From Alphaproteobacteria bacterium (GTDB taxonomy: Bacteria > Pseudomonadota > Alphaproteobacteria > ATCC43930 > CGMCC-115725), in NCBI GenBank assembly GCA_028866355.1, contig JAGWIH010000150.1:1-6000 (forward strand): 6,000 nt of DNA, read 5' to 3'. Made by a program: the position numbers and the translations under genes. Each line of letters opens with the position of its first letter. Positions within the stretch are counted from its first letter, which is position 1. Below are positions 1-4,803 of this stretch, piece after piece. The notes beneath the pieces are model-generated. The model searched no databases. It was not told the DNA's origin and saw only the letters and a list, made by a program, of their open reading frames with translations.

Positions 1-656
1 ACGATGCCGAACCGGTCGCCGCCGACGCGGCCGACGACGTCGCTGACGCGCAGGCAATGATCGAGCCGCTGGCCGACCTCGATGATGACGCTGTCGGCGG
101 CCTTGTAGCCGTAGGCGTCGTTGATGGTGCCGAGCTTGTCGATGCCGACGGCGAGATAGGCGCCGGCGCTGCCCGAGCGCATGCTGCCGGCGATGATCTG
201 GTCGAGCGCTTCGCGCAGCCGCTTCTTGTTGAAGTGGCCGGTGAGCTCGTCGTAATGCGCGAGCTGCTCGAGACGCTGTTCGGCCGCCTTGCGCGAGGTG
301 ACCAGGCGCAGCACGCCGGTGACGCGCGCGAGCTTGCCGGCGACGAGTTTCGCCGTGCCGCGATCGTGCACCCAGGCATACTCGCCGTTGTCGAGGCGGA
401 CGCGGTATTCGCAATCGAATTCGCCACCGCGCTGCACGTGCGCCTGGAGGCGCTGATCGCGCAGCGGCACGTCGTCGACGTGGATGCGCTTGGTGAGCGC
501 CTTGCCGGTCGGCACCATCGACAGCGTCAATCCGTCGATCGCGCCGTGCCACGCGATCCGGTCGCCGGTGGCGTCCCAGATATAAGCAACGTCGCCCGCG
601 GCGGCGAGCGCGGCGAGCACCGTCTCTTCGTCGGCTTTACGGGTTTTTTCCATCAT
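1..656 (-). CDS. PAS-GGDEF signalling protein, degenerate GGDRF site (partial, runs off left edge)
   Basis: This is the N-terminal 218 codons of a cyclic-di-GMP signalling protein; the rest lies beyond the left edge. Translating the minus strand from ATG at 656 (ATGATGGAA) gives a PAS-like region at about residues 20-105, ending in EYRVRLDNGEYAWVHDRG, a typical PAS/PAC strand pair. A short helical linker leads into a GGDEF domain that starts at HYDELTGHFNKKRL. The nucleotide-binding segment DKLGTINDAYGYKAAD and an I-site-like RVSD lie before the signature. The signature reads GGDRF, with Arg in place of the fourth-position Glu, so diguanylate cyclase activity is doubtful. In alphaproteobacteria such degenerate GGDEF domains often precede an EAL phosphodiesterase domain; whether one follows here cannot be seen. 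No signal peptide or membrane segment is visible, so it is probably cytosolic. The ribosome site is weak. The frame stays open upstream to a stop at 735-737, but without another ATG. Confidence 0.88.
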   Translation of the reverse strand, partial: MMEKTRKADEETVLAALAAAGDVAYIWDATGDRIAWHGAIDGLTLSMVPTGKALTKRIHVDDVPLRDQRLQAHVQRGGEFDCEYRVRLDNGEYAWVHDRGTAKLVAGKLARVTGVLRLVTSRKAAEQRLEQLAHYDELTGHFNKKRLREALDQIIAGSMRSGSAGAYLAVGIDKLGTINDAYGYKAADSVIIEVGQRLDHCLRVSDVVGRVGGDRFGI

Positions 657-786
657 CAGAACAAACAAGGTCTCAAGACGCGACGCAGCCTGTCGCGCGC
701 TTCCTATAGTCGGTTCGAATCCTGAAAGAACAATTTAAACCGCGAATTCGACACAACTTTTAACGATCGATGAAGATCGCGGCTTT

Positions 787-809
787 GCCGGCGAACACGT
801 GCCGCCGGC
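787..809. repeat. 7-bp inverted repeat, possible weak terminator
   Basis: GCCGGCG at 787-793 and CGCCGGC at 803-809 are perfectly complementary around a 9-base loop. The hairpin lies downstream of the leftward hydrolase gene. On the minus strand it is followed by only three A residues and then GC-rich sequence, so it lacks the U-tract of an intrinsic terminator. It may be an mRNA-end hairpin or chance in GC-rich DNA. Confidence 0.3.
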
Positions 810-864
810 GCCGCCCAATGAACGCACCAATCCTCGTCTGGCGGCTGATTTTAAGGCGATTCGG

Positions 865-878
865 CGCCCGATCGGGCG
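865..878 (-). terminator. Hairpin immediately after the hydrolase stop, candidate terminator
   Basis: CGCCC-GATC-GGGCG is a perfect 14-base palindrome that can fold as a 5-bp stem with a GATC loop. It begins two bases after the TGA stop (883-881) of the leftward hydrolase gene. That position suits a transcript-end structure. No U-tract follows, so termination would be weak or factor-dependent. Confidence 0.3.
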
Positions 879-880
879 GT

Positions 881-1699
881 TCAGGCGGTGCGGCGGGTCG
901 CGGCGGGCGTATGCGCAGCGAGGAAGGGCAGCACCGCATGATTGAACTCCCGCGCCATGGTGTGCGGGAACGAGTGGCCGCCTTGCGCCAAGAACTTGGC
1001 TTCGGCGCCGGGAATGGCGCGCGCCAGCTGTTCCGAGAAATAGGCCGGCGTCACCGCGTCGTCCTGGGTCGCGACCACCAGCGTCGGCGTGCGGATGCGG
1101 CTGAGATCGGCCGTGCGATCGAACGCCAGGATCGCGTCGATGCGGCTCATGACGATTTCGGGCGCCGAGAAGGTAGCCAAATGTTGCGCCTCCATCTGGC
1201 GAAGCTTCTCGTTGTTCTCGGCGATGTAGTACGGCGGATAAAGGAACAGCGAATTGGTCTGGATGTAAGCGGCCGGGCCAAACTTGTGCAGAATCTCTTT
1301 GCGGAGCGCAAACAGCCGGCGGAAATAAGCGTCGGCCTTGGGCCAGCTGGCGCAGATCACGAGACTGGCGACCCGCTGCGGATGTTCGACGCCGAGAATC
1401 TGGGCGATGGCGCCGCCGGTCGAATGGCCGACAATATGCGCCCGCGCGATGCCGAGCGCGTCGAGCAGACCGATCACGTCGGCCGCCAAGCGATCAACGG
1501 TGTAGGAGATGCGGCTGTGGTCGCTCTGGCCGACGCCGCGGTGATCGAACGTCACAACGTCGAACGATTTGGCGAAGACGGGAACCTGCTGGCGCCAATA
1601 GTCCGCATGACCGCTGAGGCCGGAGATGAACACCACCGGATAGCCGCCGCCGGCGCGCTCGTAATGCAGATGGCAGTCGCCAATCGAGATCCGCGGCAT
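881..1699 (-). CDS. Alpha/beta-fold hydrolase, RutD / enol-lactonase-like
   Basis: This is a soluble alpha/beta hydrolase of about 272 residues. Numbered from the upstream ATG at 1789, the nucleophile is Ser123 in GHSTGG, the acid is Asp243 or Asp244 in TQDDAVTP, and the histidine is His272 in QGGHSFP. The oxyanion-side segment FISGLSGHADYW, the FDHRGVGQSD turn and SLFLYPPYYI in the cap resemble RutD aminoacrylate hydrolases and 3-oxoadipate enol-lactonases. The exact substrate (ester, lactone or enamine/amide) is not determined. I place the start at ATG 1699: the protein then begins MPRISIGDCHLHYERAG, as homologues do, its length is close to that of E. coli RutD (about 266), and a perfect AGGAGGT lies 11 bases upstream. 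ATG 1738, preceded by AGGGG, and ATG 1789 are alternatives. No other rut gene is in view. The gene is divergent from the oxygenase operon, which makes a role in the same pathway plausible but unproven. Confidence 0.9.
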   Translation of the reverse strand: MPRISIGDCHLHYERAGGGYPVVFISGLSGHADYWRQQVPVFAKSFDVVTFDHRGVGQSDHSRISYTVDRLAADVIGLLDALGIARAHIVGHSTGGAIAQILGVEHPQRVASLVICASWPKADAYFRRLFALRKEILHKFGPAAYIQTNSLFLYPPYYIAENNEKLRQMEAQHLATFSAPEIVMSRIDAILAFDRTADLSRIRTPTLVVATQDDAVTPAYFSEQLARAIPGAEAKFLAQGGHSFPHTMAREFNHAVLPFLAAHTPAATRRTA

Positions 1700-1710
1700 G
1701 GAATCGGAAA

Positions 1711-1717
1711 ACCTCCT
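1711..1717 (-). promoter_or_regulatory. Strong Shine-Dalgarno AGGAGGT deciding the hydrolase start
   Basis: On the minus strand AGGAGGT lies 11 bases before the ATG at 1699. It falls inside the frame extended to the upstream ATGs at 1738 and 1789, where a perfect Shine-Dalgarno would have no purpose. This favours the 1699 start despite the slightly long spacing. Confidence 0.55.
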
Positions 1718-1724
1718 GACGGCG

Positions 1725-1753
1725 CTGGTATCATCCATGGTCGCCCCTGTCAA
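1725..1753 (-). promoter_or_regulatory. Possible sigma70-type promoter for the hydrolase
   Basis: A perfect TTGACA occurs on the minus strand at 1753-1748. Seventeen bases on is TACCAG (1730-1725), a poor -10 match; GATACC (1732-1727) is an alternative at 15 bases. Transcription would begin near 1718, just ahead of the AGGAGGT and the ATG at 1699, which fits that start. The weak -10 keeps confidence low. Confidence 0.25.
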
Positions 1754-1911
1754 ACCTGCGGACCGTTGGCTGCTGCGCGACCGTTGCATGGATCACGCAC
1801 GAGACACAGCATGATCACGCTGCGGCGGGTGCCGCCTTGCGTATCATTCGCACCAATCATTGCCCCTGACAATTTATCCACCGTATTGCGTTTTGCAGCT
1901 CAACGTACCGT

Positions 1912-1939
1912 TTGCCAAAGGTCGGCGACGTGCTATGAG
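1912..1939 (+). promoter_or_regulatory. Candidate promoter of the MucR-like/SDR/Rieske operon
   Basis: TTGCCA (1912-1917, five of six to TTGACA) and TATGAG (1934-1939, four of six to TATAAT) are separated by 16 bases. TG lies one base before the -10, an extended -10 arrangement. The predicted start near 1946 would leave a leader of roughly 108 bases before the ATG at 2054. This is read by eye only. Confidence 0.4.
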
Positions 1940-2003
1940 AGATTTTCCACTCGGACCGCGGTTGCGACCAATCGATGCCGCTGGTCCCGTCCATTCTTCC
2001 CGT

Positions 2004-2019
2004 GCCGCCGCCCGGCGGC
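2004..2019 (+). repeat. GC hairpin in the predicted 5' leader
   Basis: GCCGCC-GCCC-GGCGGC forms a perfect 6-bp stem with a four-base loop, 34 bases upstream of the ATG at 2054 and about 22 bases upstream of its AGGGG ribosome site. It would be strong in RNA. It has no U-tract, so it reads more as a leader structure than a terminator. Confidence 0.4.
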
Positions 2020-2053
2020 CGTTCCAGTCCATTAGTGAACACAGGGGACCACG

Positions 2054-2773
2054 ATGTCTTCTGCGACGGCGAATACCGCACGCATGATTGCCAAGCTGCT
2101 GGCAGAGCGGCAGACGGCGCATCAGGAAATTCCGCAACTGATCGACGTTGTGCATCGCACGCTGGCGGGCCTGAACGGCACGCGGCCGGTCCAAGGACCG
2201 GCGCAGCAAAACGGCCAAACCGCGCCGAATGAAGCCGATGCTATATCGGTCGCACCCAAGCGCCACGGTCGCAAACCGCGCGCCGAGGCCGCCCCAATCG
2301 TATCGATTCCAGCTGAAACCAAAGCTACGCCGGCGCCGGCGCCAACGCTGCTGCGCCGCGCCGAAGTTAAGGACAAGGAGCCGGTCCAGGTCGTGCCGTT
2401 GACGCCACCACCAAGCCGCGAGCGGCTGACGCGCGGCGTCGTCCGTTGGTTCGACCCGCAAACCCGCCGCGGCGCCTTGCGCTTGCAAGGCGTTAGCGGC
2501 GATCTGCCGTTCGAGCCGCCATTGCTCGAGCGCAGTAATATCACGCGGTTGTTCAAGGGCCAGGAAGTGGAAGCCGAGCTTGGCGGCACGACCGACACGC
2601 CGCAGCTTGTCGGCTTCCGGGTGCTCGCGGCCGGACCGGCGACGCACGTCAATCCCGGAATGGTGCGTGCGCGGCAGCAAAAACCCGTGATGGTCGAACT
2701 GAAGCGCGAGGCGTTGAAACGCGCCGCGGCGCGCGACGCGGCCGAGGCACTCCTGCCCGACCGGAACGACTGA
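2054..2773 (+). CDS. MucR-like N-terminus fused to degenerate cold-shock domain
   Basis: This 239-residue protein has three visible parts. Residues 1-41 match the N-terminal oligomerisation region of MucR/Ros regulators: EIPQLIDVVHRTL (25-37) parallels the MucR pattern E-L-P-x-L-I-x-x-V-H-x-x-L. Residues 42-125 form a Pro/Ala/basic linker with an AT-hook-like GRKPR at 72-76. Residues 126-192 align along their length with a cold-shock domain: RGVVRWFD, then RRGALRL at the RNP1 position, LPFE at RNP2, and FKGQEVEAEL near the end. The Trp-Phe pair (132-133) is kept, but most aromatic nucleic-acid contacts of RNP1 and RNP2 are lost. The MucR C2H2 zinc finger is absent. A basic tail follows. A nucleic-acid-binding or regulatory role is inferred. 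The ATG at 2054 is preceded by ACAGGGG at 6 bases. It is the first gene of a likely operon, 28 bases before the SDR. Confidence 0.85.
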   Translation: MSSATANTARMIAKLLAERQTAHQEIPQLIDVVHRTLAGLNGTRPVQGPAQQNGQTAPNEADAISVAPKRHGRKPRAEAAPIVSIPAETKATPAPAPTLLRRAEVKDKEPVQVVPLTPPPSRERLTRGVVRWFDPQTRRGALRLQGVSGDLPFEPPLLERSNITRLFKGQEVEAELGGTTDTPQLVGFRVLAAGPATHVNPGMVRARQQKPVMVELKREALKRAAARDAAEALLPDRND

Positions 2774-2801
2774 GACCGATCACCCGAAACCGAGAGCGCG
2801 C

Positions 2802-3470
2802 ATGCCGGAAACCGCCCTCATCGTCGGTGCCGGCAGCGGATTGAGCGCCGCCCTTGCGCGGCTCTTCGCCAAGGAGGGCCTGCGTGTCGCATTGGCGGCA
2901 CGCGATATCCGCAAACTCGAAACGTTGTGCGCCAAAACGGGCGCCCGCGCCTATCCCTGCGACGCCACCAAACCAGCCGACGTTACGGCGTTGTTCGCGC
3001 ACGTTACCACCGAGCTCGGTGCACCCGATCTCGTGGTCTACAACGCCGGCCAACGCGTGCGTGGCAGCATCGCCGACCTGGACGCCGCCGCCGTGCAGCA
3101 ATCATTGATGAGCCTCGCCTATGGAGGCTTCTTGGTGGCGCAGCAGGCGGTGCGCGTGTTCCTGCAAAAAGGCGGCGGTACGCTGCTCTTCACCGGCGCA
3201 TCGGCAAGCGTCAAGGGTTATTCAAAATCGGCGCCCTTCGCGATGGGTAAATTCGCGTTGCGCGGCCTTGCCCAGGCGCTCGCGCGCGAACTGCAGCCGC
3301 AGAACATCCATGTCGGCCACATCGTGATCGACGGCGCCATCGGCGGCAGCGATGACGATAGCCGGCTCGATCCCGACGCCATCGCGCAAACCTACCTTCA
3401 GCTCCATCGCCAAGCGCGCAGCACTTGGAGCTGGGAGATCGAATTGCGGCCCTGGCGCGAGACGTTTTGA
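2802..3470 (+). CDS. Atypical short-chain dehydrogenase/reductase (SDR), catalytic residues replaced
   Basis: This is a 222-residue Rossmann-fold protein of the SDR superfamily. The N-terminal dinucleotide site is VGAGSGLSAALA (8-19), with Ser15 where the third Gly usually lies. AARD (32-35) after the second strand puts Arg34 where NADP-preferring members often carry a basic residue. YNAG (80-83) replaces NNAG. The active site is unusual: by alignment to the Asn-Ser-Tyr-Lys tetrad I read Leu105, Ala133, Phe146 and Lys150 (FAMGK in place of YxxxK). Thus only Lys is retained, although the fold and the C-terminal IVIDG and LHRQARSTWSWEIELRPW segments look intact. Some SDRs of this FTGAxAS/FxxxK type are, as I recall, common in proteobacteria with unclear chemistry. 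It may be a binding protein or use altered catalysis. The ATG at 2802 follows GAGAG at 6 bases. It lies between, and probably is cotranscribed with, the MucR-like and Rieske genes. Confidence 0.88.
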   Translation: MPETALIVGAGSGLSAALARLFAKEGLRVALAARDIRKLETLCAKTGARAYPCDATKPADVTALFAHVTTELGAPDLVVYNAGQRVRGSIADLDAAAVQQSLMSLAYGGFLVAQQAVRVFLQKGGGTLLFTGASASVKGYSKSAPFAMGKFALRGLAQALARELQPQNIHVGHIVIDGAIGGSDDDSRLDPDAIAQTYLQLHRQARSTWSWEIELRPWRETF

Positions 3471-3500
3471 GTCCCATCCGGCGCGCGCTATGATGCCGCC

Positions 3501-4784
3501 GTGCTCAAACGCGAGCAGAACGAACTTCTGACCCGTACCGGGCCTGGCACCGCCATGGGCCAGATGTTCCGCAGCTATTGGCTACCGGCGCTGCTCGAGG
3601 AGGAACTGCCCGAGAACGATTGCCCGCCGGTCCGCGTCCAACTGCTCGGCGAGCGCTTGCTGGCGTTGCGCGACAGCGGCGGACGGCTCGGGCTGATCGA
3701 GGAATTCTGCGCGCATCGACGGACGTCCTTGTGGTTTGGGCGCAACGAGGAAGGCGGCATCCGCTGCGCCTATCACGGCTGGAAATACGACGTCACCGGG
3801 CAGTGCGTCGAGGTGCCGTCCGAAGCCGAAAGCGGTTTCTGCAAGCGCATCAAGCTGACCTCGTATCCGCTGATCGCGCGCGGCGGCATCCTGTGGACCT
3901 ACATGGGGCCGCCGGAAAAGCAACCGCCGTTGCCCGAATACGAATTTGCATTGGTGACATCCGAGCAGCGCTTCGTTTCGAAACGTCTGCAGGAGTGCAA
4001 TTGGCTTCAAGCGCTCGAGGGCGGCATCGACTCAAGCCACGTCTCGTTCCTGCACCGCGCCACGCTCAATACCGACCCGCTGTTCAAAGGCGCCAGGTCC
4101 AATCAATACAATCTCGACGACGCCCAGCCGCACTTCGAGGTGGTCGAGGCGCCGGGCGGCTTGTTTGTTGGCGCGCGGCGCAAGGCGGAAAACGGCAACT
4201 GGTACTGGCGCGTCACGCCCTGGGTCATGCCGTGCGTCACCATCGTGCCGCCGCGGTCCGATTACCCGGTGCACGGCCACTTCTGGATCCCGATCGACGA
4301 CGAGAACTGCTGGGCCTGGAGCTTCGACTATCATCCGACGCGCGCCCTGACCAAGGCGGAGGTCGCGGCGATGCGCGACGGCCATGGCGTCCACGTGAAA
4401 TATGTGTCCGGCACTTATCGCCCGCGCGCCAACAAGGACAATGACTATCTGATGGACCGCACCGCTCAGAAGGCGGGCCGCAGTTTCAGCGGCATCGAAG
4501 GCATCTCGATGCAGGACGCCAGCCTGCAAGAGAGCATGGGCCCCATCGTCGATCGCAGCCGCGAAAACCTCGTTTCGACCGATAACGGCATCATCATGGC
4601 GCGCAATCGCCTGCTCGCAGCGGTCAAGGCGCTTATCGAACAAGGTACAGTGCCGCCCGGCGTCGACCCGATGCATCACCACGTGCGGTCGGCGGCGGTG
4701 ATCTTACCGGATGCGAAAGCGTTCCTGCCGGCAGCGGCCGAAGCGCTGACGGCACGCCTCGGGATGCCGCACGCCTCGGTATAA
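3501..4784 (+). CDS. Rieske non-haem iron oxygenase, phthalate 4,5-dioxygenase-type alpha subunit
   Basis: This 427-residue protein is the terminal oxygenase of a Rieske system, using O2 and electrons from a reductase to hydroxylate or O-demethylate an aromatic or related substrate. The Rieske [2Fe-2S] motif is C70-A-H72, 16 residues, then C89-A-Y-H92. The mononuclear iron motif is D177-S-S-H180-x4-H185, where Asp177 corresponds to the residue bridging the two centres. The third iron ligand is probably Asp339 in MQDASLQESMGPI. The N-terminus MLKREQNELLTRTGPGT, the ESMGPIVDRSRE segment and the full length place it with phthalate 4,5-dioxygenase and related single-component oxygenases, not the alpha/beta naphthalene type. 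No beta subunit, ferredoxin or FMN/[2Fe-2S] reductase is encoded here. The start is GTG 3501, chosen from the family N-terminus; no good ribosome site precedes it, and two out-of-frame ATGs lie just upstream. It is the third gene of the likely operon. Confidence 0.95.
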   Translation: MLKREQNELLTRTGPGTAMGQMFRSYWLPALLEEELPENDCPPVRVQLLGERLLALRDSGGRLGLIEEFCAHRRTSLWFGRNEEGGIRCAYHGWKYDVTGQCVEVPSEAESGFCKRIKLTSYPLIARGGILWTYMGPPEKQPPLPEYEFALVTSEQRFVSKRLQECNWLQALEGGIDSSHVSFLHRATLNTDPLFKGARSNQYNLDDAQPHFEVVEAPGGLFVGARRKAENGNWYWRVTPWVMPCVTIVPPRSDYPVHGHFWIPIDDENCWAWSFDYHPTRALTKAEVAAMRDGHGVHVKYVSGTYRPRANKDNDYLMDRTAQKAGRSFSGIEGISMQDASLQESMGPIVDRSRENLVSTDNGIIMARNRLLAAVKALIEQGTVPPGVDPMHHHVRSAAVILPDAKAFLPAAAEALTARLGMPHASV

Positions 4785-4803
4785 CGGCGTTATGCGCTAA
4801 CGC
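4781..4803. repeat. Overlapping inverted repeats at the convergent stop codons
   Basis: ATAACG-G-CGTTAT (4781-4793) is a perfect 13-base dyad containing the stop codons of both converging genes (TAA at 4782-4784 plus; TAA at 4792-4790 minus). Its right part also pairs with the next segment: GCGTTA-TGCGC-TAACGC (4787-4803) forms a 6-bp stem with a 5-base loop. No U-tract is present. It may mark a compact bidirectional transcript end. Confidence 0.4.

Larger units (their letters stand above)
657..880. other. Intergenic region between hydrolase and GGDEF genes
   Basis: These 224 bases hold no gene I can support. Positions 720-772 are AT-richer than the surroundings and are the likely promoter zone for the leftward GGDEF gene. 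A weak minus-strand candidate is TTGTTC (733-728) and TATAGG (708-703), but the 19-base spacer is long. The right half carries two GC hairpins, listed separately. The plus-strand frame that starts at 770 is antisense to the hydrolase and has no family signature. Confidence 0.5.
1700..2053. other. Divergent control region between hydrolase and oxygenase operon
   Basis: These 354 bases contain no supported gene. They separate the leftward hydrolase from the rightward MucR-like/SDR/Rieske genes. They hold candidate promoters on both strands, two pairs of short direct repeats (GACCGTTG at 1761 and 1779; GATCACGC at 1791 and 1813), a near-repeat GCCCCTGWCAA at 1743 and 1862, and a GC hairpin at 2004-2019. 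Several frames run through but none has recognisable protein features. Confidence 0.6.

Noticed and set aside
710..722. GGTTCGAATCC, identical to a common tRNA T-arm core
   Set aside because: The flanking bases do not form the 5-bp T stem, and no acceptor, D or anticodon arm fits upstream, so it is not a tRNA gene. I also see no integrated element using it as an attachment site.
57..725. Plus-strand open frame of 222 codons
   Set aside because: Antisense to the PAS-GGDEF gene, which carries clear domain motifs on the minus strand.
1739..1789. Longer N-terminus for the hydrolase from the ATG at 1789
   Set aside because: No ribosome site precedes it, and the extra residues do not resemble the start of related hydrolases, which begin near MPRI.
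770..2035. Long plus-strand open frame of 421 codons
   Set aside because: It is antisense to the hydrolase, whose catalytic motifs are unambiguous. Its translation is Arg/Ala/Gly-rich without family signatures, as expected of a shadow frame in GC-rich DNA.
1874..2680. Minus-strand open frame of 268 codons
   Set aside because: It is antisense to the MucR-like/cold-shock gene and has no recognisable motif; the plus frame has domain similarity and a good ribosome site.
2774..2801. Possible promoter or terminator between the first two operon genes
   Set aside because: The 28-base gap has no hairpin with a U-tract and no promoter-like pair; it holds only the GAGAG ribosome site of the SDR.
4032..4682. 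Minus-strand open frame of 216 codons inside the Rieske gene
   Set aside because: The Rieske frame holds the cluster and iron motifs in order; the antisense frame shows no protein features.
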